DNA of 64,000 nucleotides from Prorocentrum cordatum. Its lineage: Eukaryota; Sar; Dinophyceae; Prorocentrales; Prorocentraceae. Position 1 is the first letter of the stretch; each line of letters starts with the position of its first letter. The notes under the pieces are model-generated. The model made no database searches and was not told the DNA's origin. It was given only the letters and a program-made list of their open reading frames with translations. The stretch is from the NCBI GenBank assembly GCA_963575745.1, contig CAUYUJ010014612.1, forward strand, positions 284,501 to 348,500, written 5' to 3'. Position numbers and translations under genes: made by a program. Positions 31,176 through 42,689 of this stretch are shown piece by piece.

Positions 31176-31615
31176 CCCTGTCCAGGTCAGTGGGGAGGGG
31201 GTGGGGGGAGGGGTAAACCCCTCCCCGAAGGGGAAGAAGGAGGGGTGGAAGAAGAAACGCTCTAAACCACCGACGCCCAGAGGGCTGGTGGGACTCAGCC
31301 ACGCTCAGAGGGGGGTGGAGGGAGGGGGGAGGGCTTCTTAGAAGCACCCCTGCTTCTCAGAAGACGCGGGCCTTGTCTATAGATGCAAGGCCGCCGCCTT
31401 CTAACAAGCAGCCTCCTTCTAAGAAGCCCTCCCCCCGCTCTCCACCCCTCGTGCGCACCGCCAGGACGCGCACGAAGCCGAAGAGTGCACGGGGAGTGGC
31501 CGCGCGAGCGACGGCGGGTGGCCTGGACAGCTTCCAGCACCGCGGGCGCCGACGGAGGCTGCTGCGGTTCGGCCTGCTCCCGTGGTCCGAGGTCCTCCTG
31601 GGCACCGCGTCGGAG
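31176..31615. other. Unassigned DNA with CTTCTnAGAAG palindromes
   Basis: Positions 31,330-31,430 hold CTTCTTAGAAG, CTTCTCAGAAG and CTTCTAAGAAG (plus a degenerate fourth). The same 11-bp palindrome type occurs upstream of the GST exon (15,140-15,260). No gene. Confidence 0.5.
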
Positions 31616-31805
31616 GCCCAGAGGTTGACACCAACACCAATGTATCGGCGGTGTGCTTCCACCGAGGGAGGATGATCCCGATCTCGGTGATGGCGGTACT
31701 AGTCGGGCTTTCTAGGTGGCCCATAGATACCACCAACACCAACATCCAGCACCATCTTCCGCCCGTGGAGGCAACCCCTGGTGTTGGTGCTGGTGCCCAT
31801 TTCCA
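31616..31805. repeat. Dispersed repeat family C
   Basis: Begins GAGGTTGACACCAACACCAA and has a CCGATCTCGGTGATGGCGGT core; it ends with CTGGTGTTGGTGCTGGTG, the inverse of its beginning, so it may be a MITE. A diverged partial copy lies at 41,080-41,205. Confidence 0.6.
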
Positions 31806-31841
31806 ATCTTCCAACCACAGAGAATCTCAACCACAACTAAG

Positions 31842-32008
31842 TTTAAGTCGGGCGTGTCCTTCTACAGGAGGGATATTTCCAAATAGTCCAGAACATATTA
31901 TGGGGACGATTTGCCTGTTATGTTTTTCATTATTTTGGGGGGGCATGTTTGAAGCATTTGTTATTTGTCGTCCAAAATCCGCCTGTAGGGGGACATGCCC
32001 GACCTAAA
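31842..32008. mobile_element. MITE, family D (complete; TIRs and 6-bp TSD)
   Basis: A 167-bp non-coding element. Its left end TTTAAGTCGGGCGTGTCC and the reverse complement of its right end, TTTAGGTCGGGCATGTCC, form inverted repeats that continue as CYYCTACAGGNGGGAT-like sequence for about 35 bp. ACTAAG flanks both sides (31,836-31,841 and 32,009-32,014) as a target-site duplication. Single termini of the same family are at 18,134 and 25,743. The autonomous partner is not in the window. Confidence 0.8.
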
Positions 32009-32430
32009 ACTAAGTGTATTTTTCGGGAGGGCCCCTTGGATGAGAACTCACGAGAGTGTTTTTCAATCTCTGGGCCAGAACGCGCGTTATGCCCCGTACC
32101 GTGCCCCCCCCATCCCCCCCCATAACGTAACGCTCCCCCCCCATCAGTGCATCCCTGGGGCGCTACGTTATGCCCCCTCCAGTCCCCCCCCTTCTTCCCC
32201 ATAACGCCGGTTATGACCGCGAATAAAAATGCGCTCCACCGACCTCGACATGAGCACTTTGGTTGTGGCTGTGGTCGATGTGACCGTCCTGGAACGCCAC
32301 ATCGACCACAAACTGTACGAAGTTGGCTTCAGTGTGTCGACATTTTGTAGCATGCGCAAGGTGTCCCCCAAAGTGTGTCTTCGATGTGGTTGTGGTCGCT
32401 TGCTGACCCCGCATGTCCTCTGTCGTTCCG
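32009..32430. other. Unassigned DNA
   Basis: C-rich patches and the repeated word CGTTATGCCCC (32,090-32,190). No gene recognised. Confidence 0.4.
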
Positions 32431-32940
32431 CTTCTTCTACTCCTCCTCCTCCTCCTCCTCCTCCTCCTCCTCCTCCTCCTCCTCCTCCTCCTCCTCCTTG
32501 CCACCCTCATCTCCCCCTTTTCCGCTACACTGCATGACAGCGGCATGAGACTGTTCACATTTCTCTCGAGGGGTACGGCTCGTCTCGTCTCGCCCGCATG
32601 GGAGCGGCTCTCGTGCTCCGGGGGGCTGTCCAGGGCGCGTCAGAGATCGCCGTGGCGGAGGTGGGTCCTGAGGGAAACGGGTCCTGAGCTTTTCCCGACC
32701 CTCCTGTGGTGTTGGGTCCTCGTTTTGAAGAGACACCGCCCCGCGTCCCTCCCACCTCCTCCTTCCAGCTCCCTCCTCCCTCATCCCATCCCATCCCCTC
32801 CTCCTCCTCCAGCTCCCTCCTCCTCCTCCTCCAGCTCCCTCCTCCCTCCCACCTCCTCCTCCAGCTTCCTCCTCCAGCTCCCTCCTCCCTCCTCCTCCCT
32901 TCTCCTCCAGCTCCCTCCTCCCTCGTCCCATCCCTACCCC
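32431..32940. repeat. (CTC)n tracts and inverted family A copy 3
   Basis: CTC at 32,440-32,500, then family A in inverted orientation (about 32,660-32,750, CTGTGGTGTTGGGTCCTCGT), then CTC/CAGCTCCCTCCTC at 32,750-32,930. Confidence 0.8.
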
Positions 32941-33365
32941 TGCCCTCCGCATGTCCACTCCGACACACCCCTCCCACGCTTCGTGGCCCCAACAAGACAT
33001 TCACCGAGGGCCCCAGTGGCTGCGTTCGCCTCGCACCGCCGCGCCGATTTCGGCACACACCTCACACGTTTCGTGGTCCCACAGGGAGCTCCACCGAAGG
33101 CCCCCGTGGCTGCGTGTGCATGGCACCGCCGCACCCGTTTCGGCCCTAAGACGTTTCGTGACCCCACAGGTAGCGCCAGCGCAGGCCCCCAGTGGCTGCG
33201 TTCGCATGGCACCGCCGCACCAATTTCGGCACCCCCCTTGCACGATCCGTGGCCCCGTAAGGAGGTCCAGCGGAGGCCCCAGTGGCTGCGTTCGCATGGC
33301 ACCGCCGCGCCCAGTTCGGCACACCACTCACACTTTTCGTGGCCGCCGGGCGGGCTCCACCGAAG
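32941..33365 (-). repeat. Diverged inverted copies of the 89-bp repeat
   Basis: Four to five units containing CACACGTTTCGTGG, AGGGAGCTCCACCGAAGGCC and TGCGTGTGCATGGCACCGCC, the reverse complement of the unit at 22,130-23,490. They are followed on the same side by the CTC tract and family A, so the whole 22.1-23.7-kb block has an inverted relative here. Confidence 0.8.
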
Positions 33366-34010
33366 AGAATATGAACAACCGCGCCATTCGCGCCTACACA
33401 TGTTTGGGTTCGTTGCCTAGAGGAGCCTGCTCTCCGTGTTGCGGCCCCAGGGCAGTCAGAAACAATGTTGATGGGGAAAAGCCACCTTGGGGGGAGGGGC
33501 GCGGGGTCCAGGACAGGTTTCTTGCTGGGCTCGCTGTTTTCACGGTGTGGGGACCCTACGTCGGAAGGCGGGAGGCCCCGATGGGGCCGTTTTTTCAGGC
33601 CCTTGCGGAGGCCACCTCTCTACGAGGAGGAACATCGGCTGCACGTGCAGCCGAGACGCTGAAACAAGGACCGCCTTGGGTTCGTCGCTGTTCCGTAGGT
33701 TTTTCCATGGCTGTTTCTCTAGCGCTCCTCGTCCACGCAGGCGCCTGTGAGGCCAAAAGGGGGCTGCGTTCCTTCTTGCGCTTCCTTCTTTCGGAAGCCC
33801 GACCGTAGAAGTGAGCCCTCGCCGGAGTGGCCGCTCGTGCGCGGATTTCGGCAGTTGTTGTCGCACCCCATGCGAATATTGTCAATCCGCGCACTGAAGG
33901 TCATTCCTTGCCTAGGGTCATCCTTGCGTGCAGCCGTGGGTAAGAGGAGAGATTGTTCCGTTTTCTTTCCGTTCATTTTCTTTTGGTTTTTTTGTTCGTT
34001 CTGTTTCTCC
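33366..34010. other. Unassigned DNA
   Basis: No domain, array or terminal repeat seen. Confidence 0.35.
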
Positions 34011-34260
34011 TCCTCCTCCTCCTCCTCGCCGCCCTCATCCACCCCAGTATTCCCTTCAATTGCATAACAGCGACACGAGACTGTTCACATTTGTTTCTCA
34101 AGGGCTACGGCTTTCCGATCTCGCCCCAGTGGGACCGGCTCCACCTGCACAGGAGCCCGATCCTCCTCATCTTTCTCTTCCGCCTCCGCCTCCTCCTCCT
34201 CCCTCCTCCTCCTCCTCCTCCTCCTCCTCCTCCTCCTCCTCCTCCTCCTCCGTACGTCTC
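34011..34260. repeat. (CTC)n tracts
   Basis: CTC at 34,008-34,030 and 34,185-34,250 around a ~150-bp segment whose CGACACGAGACTGTTCACAT resembles 32,538-32,560, so the two CTC-containing segments are related. Confidence 0.8.
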
Positions 34261-34454
34261 TTCATCCTTTCTCCTTCTCTTCCCCCGCATCCTCCTTCTT
34301 TGCTCCTTCTCCTCCTGCTTCTGGTTGTCCTACCCCGCTGTCGACCTGACTGCCGCCTCCTGGCCGAGAGGTCCAGCCCGGCGTCGGCCGGAGGGGGCCG
34401 AGCGCAGAAAGGGGCCACCGGCACAGCTCGGATCTGGCTCCTCGCGGGGGCCCC

Positions 34455-34610
34455 AGCGGATTCTTCATGCACTTCTACGCGTTCTTCTACCTGCTGCTCT
34501 TCACGTGGTTCATTGGCGGCATGGCGCTGCAGATCGTCCAGATCGCCGCCACGAGCAGCGCGGTGAGCACCGCGATGCTGCGCAAGGCCAAGGAGCCGCG
34601 GGGGCAGAGG
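34455..34610 (+). CDS. Possible exon with one transmembrane segment
   Basis: The frame beginning SGFFMHFYAFFYLLLFTWF has about 25 hydrophobic residues, then a Ser/Ala/Thr-rich stretch and a basic AMLRKAKEPRG end. Nearly every codon ends in G or C, as in the GST and transposase exons. A CCCCAG just before 34,455 could be a splice acceptor. I do not recognise the family, and the 3' border is unknown because the frame continues into G-rich low-complexity DNA. It may instead be a chance frame. Confidence 0.35.
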
Positions 34611-36395
34611 GCAGCGGCGGCAGGCCTCCGCACCGCCTCGCTGCGGTGCGGGGGGGGGGGGGGCGGAGGGCTCGCGTCCCCGACGGCCTCGAGCAGCGTC
34701 AGGGGAGTTTCGGCTCCGAGATGCGGCTTCGAGGCTCGAAGCTTCGGCTGCGAGGCTCGAAGACTTCGGGCGCCGTTTCGTCGGTTCTCGGCGGTCTGCT
34801 GGCCCCGGGATGCCTCCCAGCAGTTGCGCTTCGCCGAGAGCGTGCTTGGGGGGGGCAAAGCATCGTCCAGAAAGCGGCCGCCGGGGAGCCGAGGCATGGC
34901 CCAGACACCAGCGGGATCGGAGTGCAACGCGGGGGGAAAAAAGGAAGCAGGAGACAAAGAGAATAATAATGATAAGAAAATTAGACAGAGAGACGAAAAG
35001 GAGACACAGGAGAGACAAAGACAGGAGGTAAAGAGACAAGGAAGACCAACACAAACAATGCAGGAGACAACGAGAAGGCGAACGGGCAAGAGGGGGTAGA
35101 GGCGCGAGCGAGGACGACGACGAGCGGACGACGACGACGCCCTCCCGCGCCGCGCCTGGCTCAAACGCCAGCTCCGCCGCGGCCCCCCCGGCGCGCCCCG
35201 AGGGCGCGCGCCGAGCGGCCGGGGCAGGCCGAGAGGGGCAACGCATCGACCCCCCGGTCGCCCACGCGTCGCCGAGAAAGGGCCCGACGGCGCCCCCCGC
35301 CCAGGGGCGCGCGGGCCCCCGCCCCGCACCCCTTCGCTACCGGGGCCCATCGCCGATCCTCGGGGGCGGAGAAGGGGGGGGTGATGACTAGGGGGGGGTG
35401 GATATCATGGCGCGGGCCATGATATCTCCGCAGATTTCATGGCGCCTCTTCTTATTTCATTACGTCCCAGGCCCCCCCGCTGGGCCGCGCACGTGCCGCC
35501 GGTCATGATTTGCACCCCCCCCCTCTTGGACACCCCCCTCTTGGCCGCGCCCGAGATCCACCTGCAGTGCGTCGCCGATTCCAGCTCGGTGCGCGCCCCC
35601 CTGGGCCCGTCCCCCCCCCCTGACGCTCTCCCTCGCTGATGACTCTGCACCTGCGCTCGGGCCCCTGGTCGCAGTATTTTGCGAGGGCTGGCCAGGAACG
35701 GCAACGGTTCGAGATTGCCCCGTCGAAAGTCGACGCGCGTTGTTCTCTTCGGCGCACTCACGCGGAGGACCAAAGGGGGAGTTTCGCTCTGGTGACGGAG
35801 CGACCTTGTCGTCCAAACGCACAAGGCTGGAGGTTCTCTTCTCCAGATCGGGGGCATCCATGAGACGTTACCTCGACCCCCCGGGGGCCTCCTCCAAGAC
35901 CTCGTCAAAGGGAAGGGGGGCCTCCCGGTGATCTCCCCCACGATTTCTGGAAGCCTCCCCCCCGGACTTCCCAGAAGGGGGGGAGGCAACCTGAAGTCTG
36001 AGCCAGGGGAGGCTGACCAGAAGGACGGCGGGCCCGATGCGCAAGAGGAGAGGGAATACGAACAGACGGATGATTAGGATTTCAGGGCGGGAGAAGAACA
36101 GAAACGAAACAACAGCAGCGGCGGAAACATCATCACACGCTGCAGCGCCAGGAGGCAATGCTCAGGAAGGGAAGGAGGGAGACGGGATGAGGGATCTCTT
36201 CAGCTACAGAGCAAGGCGCTGGGCAATAAGAACTGTTCGCTTCGGACGGTTCGGAATCATCTTTCCGCCGCCTTTTGCGGTCCTGAGGCATCGATTCCTC
36301 CAGGGTTGGACACGCATGATTCCCTACTCCCGCGCGGGGCGCAAACGACAATCGCGATCTTCTGGAGGTGCCTCGATCCCGCTGTTCGCGACGAC
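34611..36395. other. Unassigned DNA
   Basis: G-run at 34,651-34,663, short GAAGCTTCGG/GAGGCTCGAAG words (34,710-34,770) and an A/G-rich stretch (34,930-35,060). No gene supported. Confidence 0.4.
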
Positions 36396-36520
36396 GGCGG
36401 CAACGATGACGACGACGGCGACGAGGACGTCAGAGGCGGCGCCGACGACGGCGACGACGACGACGACGGCGGTGGTGACGGTGGAAGACAGCGACGGTGA
36501 TGCTGTCGGCGTCGGCAGCG
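36396..36520. repeat. (GAC/GGC)n microsatellite
   Basis: GACGACG/GGCGACG triplets similar to 1,330-1,740 but shorter. Confidence 0.8.
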
Positions 36521-37765
36521 ACGGTGGGGTGGCCTGAGGAGATCGATGACGCCAATCCCATGCAGCTCCCCGTCTGCCTGACGTTCGTCCGCGCCTTCAT
36601 TATCCGGAGGCCGAGTGATCTGCTGCAGGCTGGCCCAGGGGAGGAAGGGAGGGAACGAGGGAAGCCAGACGGAGGAAGAGAAAAGGAGGGGGGGAGAGAA
36701 GGAGGAGAGAGAGGAGGCAGGGGGGAGGAAGGGGGGCTTTCCGGTGGCAGTTTCGTTTGCTATGGCAACAAGCCGCTTGGCACGTGACTTGGTGGGAAAA
36801 TCCAGTCTTGGCGACTTGCCTCGTGAGGGACGTTCTTCTTATTGCACGTCTCACTCATCCACCCTCAGTCCTCTCTTGTAGTTCCCACGCAGCTTTTCTC
36901 ATCCTCCCACAAGCTATCGGCCGCCGAGCAACACTTTGAGGCCCTGAGGTGCTGAGTTCAGCACTCTCGGCAAGCAGCGCAAACGCGTCAGTCAGGATGG
37001 TAAGATGCTTCAGATGGTCATCCGTGTGAGTGATCGCCATGTGCGACTAATGATCGTCAGCGCTGTCCCCCAAGCTCTGACCATAGCAGCCCTATACGCG
37101 GTGGTTTGCCCTATACGCGGTGGTTGCGTACGATTGGGCAGGGGTTCCCCGACGGCAACGTCGAAACACGACTTCGAAAGCGCATACGCGTCAGTGAACC
37201 TCGAGCGATTTTCTTGTGTCAAGTGCAACTTGCATCGGCCTGAGTTCCGTCGCATTTGAAATATCCTCTGCGCAAGTGCTGAATTCGGGCTGCCACCTTC
37301 AACTAGCATCTTTCCAAGACGTTTGATTTGTTTGACCGTGCTCACCTGGACCCCATGCTGCTCGAAAGCATGTGGTCCCCTCCGCCCTTCACGGCAAAAG
37401 CTCGACTCGTTGTCTTAGCACTGCTGTTCACCAGCGAGATGACCAAAGACGTCTTGATTTGATTGAACTGGAGCCAAATCGGAACACGCATTCATACACT
37501 ATGTCAACTAAATTTGCAGCTCGCTGCGGCACCTCAGCCGCATCCGGTATCGCCGTAGGTCGACAGGAAAGGAAACCAGATTCTGTTGCCCCTCCCAATC
37601 GCTCTCGCACGACAAGTGTCGCTCAACCGGCAGGGGATCCCATCCGAGCTCAGACGCTCTCATGCGCTGGCATGTTCATTATATTCTTGAAATTCACGGG
37701 TTGAACTCCACATTGAAGCCGTCGGTGGCCATGATCGTGTTCGGCCTTGTCCCTAAGATGGGTTG
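36521..37765. other. Unassigned, more A+T-balanced DNA
   Basis: GGGAGGAAG-rich at 36,640-36,740; 36,780-37,700 looks unique and less G+C-rich. A short duplication CCTATACGCGGTGGTT lies at 37,093-37,125. Some frames of 70-110 codons exist on both strands without recognisable domains. I do not call a gene. Confidence 0.4.
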
Positions 37766-38503
37766 GTCGTGTCCTCCTCCTCCTCCTCCTCTCCTGTCTT
37801 CCTGCTCCTCCTCTTCTTCCCCCCCTGCTTCTCTTCCCTCCTCCTCCTCCTTGTCTGGTCTGGTCCAGTCGTGCGCACCCAAGCGGGGCGCGTTTTGTTG
37901 ATACCTTTGGCAAGGGACAGGCATTCCTCTGTCCCGGTTATGGTTCTGGCAGTGGGGCACGTGCCTTGCGCGGGTGCCCGCACTGCGGGCGCTGGGTCTC
38001 GCAGTTGCGAAACAGCTTTCCTGGCCCCCGCAGCACCGCGCTTGCCTTCACGCCCCGTGGCGGCACGCAAGTGCGCGGCGCAATTGCACGCAGCCTCCGC
38101 GTTCTCCAACCGCGCCCACACGACCTTCCTGTGGCCTGGCGAAGACGAGGAGGAAAACGACGGAACGGTGACAGCAAGGACGGCGGCGGCGGCGGCGGCG
38201 GCAGCAGCAGCCGCAGCGGCGGCGGCAGTTCCTCCTCCTCCTCCTCCTCCTCCTCCTCCTCCTCCTCCTCCTCCTCCTCCTCCTCCTCCTCCTCCTCCTC
38301 CTCCTCCTCCTCCTCCTCCTCCTCCTACCCGATTCTCCTCGTCCTCCCCTCTTTCTCGTCCTCCTCCCCATCCTCATCCTCATCCTCCCCCCCTTCTCCT
38401 CCCGCCTCCCCCTCCTCTGCCCTCTCGCCCCCCCCAACGTACCCTGCTCCACGCGACGACGACGCCGCCGCCGCCGCCGCCGGACGACGGACGACGGACG
38501 ACG

Positions 38504-38550
<47 letters not shown>

Positions 38551-38695
38551 CGACGGCGACGGCGACGACGACGGCGGCGGCGGCGACGACGGCGACGGCG
38601 ACGGCGGCGGCGGCGGCGGCGACGGCGACGGCGACGGCGACGGCGGCTGCGGCGACGGCGACGGCGGATGCGGCGGCGGCCGCGCGCTGGCACGC
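37766..38695. repeat. Compound CTC, GGC and GAC microsatellites
   Basis: CTC (37,770-37,860), a ~300-bp non-repetitive stretch, GGC/GCA (38,180-38,225), CTC (38,230-38,325), a C-rich part, then GAC/GGC (38,455-38,690). Several 200-500-codon ORFs cross it in all frames and are artefacts. Confidence 0.85.
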
Positions 38696-39859
38696 GCGCG
38701 TGAGAGGCCACCAGGGAGCAGCTGCAGGCGGAGATCTGCGCCCTGGAGGAGCGCGACCCGCCCGCCGCCTCGCCGCGCCGGCCTCGTCGTGGCGCGCTCG
38801 TTGGGTGTGTTCGTTGTGTTCGTCGTGCTCGTCGCGTTCGCCTTCGTTTTCGTCGTCGTCGCCGTCGGTCGTCATTCGTCGTCCGTCGTCCGCCGTTGTC
38901 GTCGTCGTCGTCGTCGTCGGCAGCGGCGGCGTCGGCCTCGTCGTCGTCGTCGTTGTCGTCGTCGTTTGTCGCCATCGTCCTCCTCACCTCCCAGGTCTTC
39001 TCTTTCTTCCGAGGCGCAGAGCACTGCTGCGCGAGCCGCAAAGTACACAGTATCAAGGCAAGGGCAAACAAGGACTGGTGATGGCAGAACAGAGCGGAGC
39101 CAGCGAGCTATAGAATTAGGCAGCGCTGGGCGCGAGCACAAGCATCTAGAACCAGAATTAGATAACGCTGGATTTCGACAGCGCTATCAAGGTATCCTCC
39201 GCCTCACCTGGAGTAAGTCGGCGTACCAGAAAGGAAGTTCGCCTGCTAACGTCTGTCCCACGAGAGTTAAGTATTATTTTGAGCCCGCAGATTGTTGGGG
39301 AACCTTGCGAAGCTCAGAGTCGACGAACGATGTGCCCTTCGACTTACCTTAGCCAGATGTGCTTTCTCGTATGTGCCTGGTGTTACTGGTCCTCCGCCCC
39401 TTCTCGTCTCCTCCATGTTGCCTTCCCCCCTCTCCTCACGCATCCCTTCCCCCTCCTCTGCCTCTATTCTCCTTCCTCCGCCCCCCATCCTTGCCCCCCA
39501 CGGGCTATCCTGGAAGTCCTTGCGGCCCTCCAGGCGCCCTTCAAGCAGAGCCAGCAGCGTTAAACAAAACTCACCCTCGATCCCCGAACCGCCGCCCGCC
39601 GCGGTGACGGACGGCGGACGACGACGGGCGACGACGACAAGCGACGACGACGGGCGATGACGACGACGACGACGACCGCCGCCCGCCGCCCGCTTTTCTC
39701 GACCCTCGAGGGTCGATCCTCGATGCCCACGATACCTTGATGCCTCGAGTTTCGAGCCGCCGCCGGGGTGGGTGTCACCCAGTCTCCAGGGCTTTCCAGG
39801 AGGCCCCCACTCAAGCAGTGGCGAAGCGTCCTGGCTCGCCTAAAGCCCTACCAAGCAAT
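38696..39859. other. Unassigned DNA with GTC/GAC patches
   Basis: GTCGTC-rich at 38,780-38,980 and GACGACG-rich at 39,600-39,680. The stretch 39,020-39,330 looks unique. No gene recognised. Confidence 0.4.
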
Positions 39860-40045
39860 ATTCTAAGAACCATTTGTGGTTCTCACGAAATGTTCTGAGA
39901 ACATTTCTGGCTGGGACTGTCCTGTTTTAACACATCGGGAATACGTTCTAAGAACATTGTTGTTGTTCTTAGAACATTTTGGGGTTCTAAGAACATTTCG
40001 TGGTAGGACTATAGGAATGCCGGGACGGTCGGTCCCTGCTCAACC
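39860..40045. repeat. Dispersed repeat family E, copy 2 (inverted-repeat rich)
   Basis: Six copies of GTTCT(A/G)AGAACATT-type palindromes, e.g. ATTCTAAGAACC, ATGTTCTGAGAACATT and TTGTTCTTAGAACATT, ending with GGACGGTCGGTCCCTGCTCA, which it shares with 25,981-26,125. Likely a MITE-like, hairpin-forming element. Confidence 0.65.
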
Positions 40046-40204
40046 TACGGCCTCCAGGGCACTTCTCACGAGGCCCACAGGGCTCCATGGGGCCCCAGGA
40101 TGAAGCGGAGAGCTGGGGCGCTCTGCGCCAGGGACATTCTCTGGCGACCCAGCCCCTGTCCCACTTTATGCCCCGCGGCTCCGCGGCCCCGTCGGACGAA
40201 ATGG

Positions 40205-40320
40205 GGCTCAATGAGGAGGAGGAGGAGGAGGAGGAGGAGGAGGAGGAGGAGGAGGAGGAGGAGGAGGAGGAGGAGGAGGAGGGGGGGGAGGAGGAGGAGG
40301 AGGAGGCGGCGGCCGGGCGA
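40205..40320. repeat. (GGA)n microsatellite
   Basis: About 95 bp of GAG/GGA triplets. Confidence 0.95.
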
Positions 40321-41075
40321 TGGCGAGGTCCGGGCATCGAGGGCCCGGGATCGACGCTCCAGGCTCGCGGAGGTGGGCGCCCGCGGGTCGAGAGGCCTGG
40401 CAGCGGCGGCGGCTCGAGGGCTCGGAGAGGGCCGCGGGCGGGCGGCAGCCGCGCGGCCGGCTTCGGGTTGGGGCCGGGGCTCGAGCTCGGGCGCGGGTGC
40501 GGGCCTCGGCGCGGGCGCGGCCTCGGCGCGGGCGCGGCCTCGGGCGCGGGCGCGGGCGCGAGCGCGGCCTCGGTCTCGGGCGCGGGCACGGGCTCGGGCG
40601 CGGGCTCGGGGCAGAGCCCGGGCTCGGCTCAGGAGTCGGGGTCGGCCTCGGGCCAAGGCCGTGGACGACCCGGGCTGGCACAGGGGTCGGGACTCTCTGT
40701 TCGGCCCCGGGATCGGCTCCCACCCGCCCGAGCGGTGGCACCCTAATGGGCACTTTCCCCACCTCTCGTTGCGCAGAAGTCACGGCGGGGGGGGGTTCGC
40801 GATTCCCTGCCTCCAGGGGCCCTCATTGGGCCCCAGGGCCGCTTAAGAACAATTCGGGAGGGGAAGCCAGCTGGGGGGCCGCGCGCGGCATGCACGGTGG
40901 CAGGGAGAGACTTCAAAGACATTGCGTGAAAGGAGCCCGCGATGCGAACCGGAGCAGGCGCCCGAGGGCCCTCTCACGGAGGTGCCTAGAGCGCCAGGGG
41001 GAGTTTGACTAGACCCGACTTGCGCTGCGCGCCTTTTACTGGCGCTAAGATGAGGTGGGAGCGTTCCCTTCGTCG
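40321..41075. other. GC-rich (GGGCGC/CTCGG) minisatellite, then unassigned DNA
   Basis: Positions 40,470-40,670 iterate CTCGGGCGCGGGCGCGGGC-type words at 6- and 12-bp spacing. The rest is unassigned. Confidence 0.6.
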
Positions 41076-41210
41076 CAGGCCTAGAGGTTGACACCAACAC
41101 CAATATCAGCGGTGTTCCTCCACCGAGGGAAGAAGATCCCGATCTCGGTGACGGTGGTAATATTCTGGCTTCCAAGGTGGTCGACATCTTACCACCAACA
41201 GTGGGGTCGC
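41076..41210. repeat. Dispersed repeat family C, copy 2
   Basis: GAGGTTGACACCAACACCAA and CCGATCTCGGTGACGGTGGT match 31,620-31,700. The inverted right terminus is reduced here. Confidence 0.65.
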
Positions 41211-42685
41211 AACAGCGGCTGTCGCAATAGAAGTGTTCCGAGTGTTGCGAGCGTCAGGCGTGAGGAGGTAGGCCTTGTATTTTTTCATCGTTTCAGGTAT
41301 TGCCCCCAGTGCCAAGAGCCCTTGGACTGAAGCCTTGGGCGCCCCTTGCTTGGCGTGGGCGGAGGCGGCTCCAGCTCACTGCCTTTCCTTTCCGCGATAT
41401 GTGTTTCCAGAGCGTGGCTGCACGGGCTAGAGCCTCCGTATTTGGTCGAACGCTGTTGGTACATCCTCATGGCGGGTACGACTCCGGATGTCATTGGTGA
41501 TGTTTTCACGGTCGGCTAAGGACAACAATCTATGGTTATTGGCGTTTCGCGCATCCCAGCCAGCCAATCCACAAACAGACACCAGGCGAGCTGTATTGAC
41601 CAGGGATGTGTAGCGCCTTGTGTGTTGTTGCTTGCGGTGCCTGTACTACGTCGTGCCTGCCTGGGGCCGCCGTGGGTCGTTACTCGCCGTACGCGCGTTG
41701 CTGTGGGCGCGCGAACATCGACGACGCGCGCACGTTGGTCATTCAGCAAGCAGAGGGCGACGACAGGCAACCACTCAACAAAGGCTGCCGCGGGAAGCGC
41801 GGGACGGCGACGACGACGACGTCGACGACGACGATGGCAAGGGTCAGCCATCAAGGCTTTTTTCATATGTGTTGCTTTGTAAGTGTCTTGGAGGCCTCTT
41901 GGGCCCTCTTGGGGATCTCCTTGGGGCCCTCTTGCAGCTTATTTGGGGGCCTCTTGGGGCCCTTTCTGGAGCCCTGGAAGCCATCGGTCAAGAAAGGGGG
42001 GTGCTCAAGTAGCGTCTCCCCGTATGGGGCTCGAAGGCGAGCATGGTTTGGCGCTCTTGGGGCGGCAGTTGCCGTTGTTGGGTTCGTTTAGGGGCCGCTT
42101 TGGGCCCCTCTTGAGGCCCCCTTTGGCCCATCTTGGATCCATCTCGAAGCCTCATGGGCCCGTCGGAAGAGAACAGGGTGAGAAAGCACAGCACGCTGAA
42201 AAACACCGTACGATGGAATGATGTCGGCCTCTTGGGGGGACCTCTTCGGGAGGCTTGGAGGGCACGTGGAGCCGCCCTGCGGCGGTCTCGAGGGCGCGTG
42301 GAGTCATGTCGGGAGGTACGGGGATCTCTCGAGCGATCTCGGATGCCATCTGGAGCTCTCTGGGGCGCTCTTGGAGCCCTCCTAGGGCCACAGGGGACCG
42401 CCTGACACCTCGCGTACCCCCCCCATCCAGACCCCGGGGGTGGGGATAGGGATAGGGGGACCCCCCCTCCCCGAAGGGGAAGAAGCGGGCTGGCAGAAAA
42501 AGCACGTTAGACCACTCACACCCTGAGGGCTTGTAGGACGTACCTTCCAGTTTTCCCGGCAGCACATGTTGGCCAGGATCCCGGGTCGCATCCCGCCGCG
42601 GCGACCATGGCCACGCGAAGTCCCCGCAGGTCTCCGCGTCCAGAAACGATCACCCGAAGTGCTCAAAGACTTCGGTCCCGCGCCA
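41211..42685. other. Unassigned DNA with CTTGGGGCC minisatellite (41,880-42,180)
   Basis: The minisatellite word is the one seen at 30,450-31,170, and both copies are followed by a similar GGGGAGGGG/GAAGGGGAAGAAG stretch (31,195-31,260 and 42,430-42,490), so a larger block is duplicated. No gene supported. Confidence 0.5.
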
Positions 42686-42689
42686 CTTC

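Noticed and set aside
33396-34000. Possible gene between the 89-bp relics and the CTC tract
   Set aside because: Several 60-108-codon frames exist on both strands with no domain or consistent codon bias.
37010-37345. Minus-strand 111-codon ORF (begins MSTVKQIKRLGKM)
   Set aside because: Normal composition but no recognisable family, no neighbour, and comparable frames on the other strand; not enough support.
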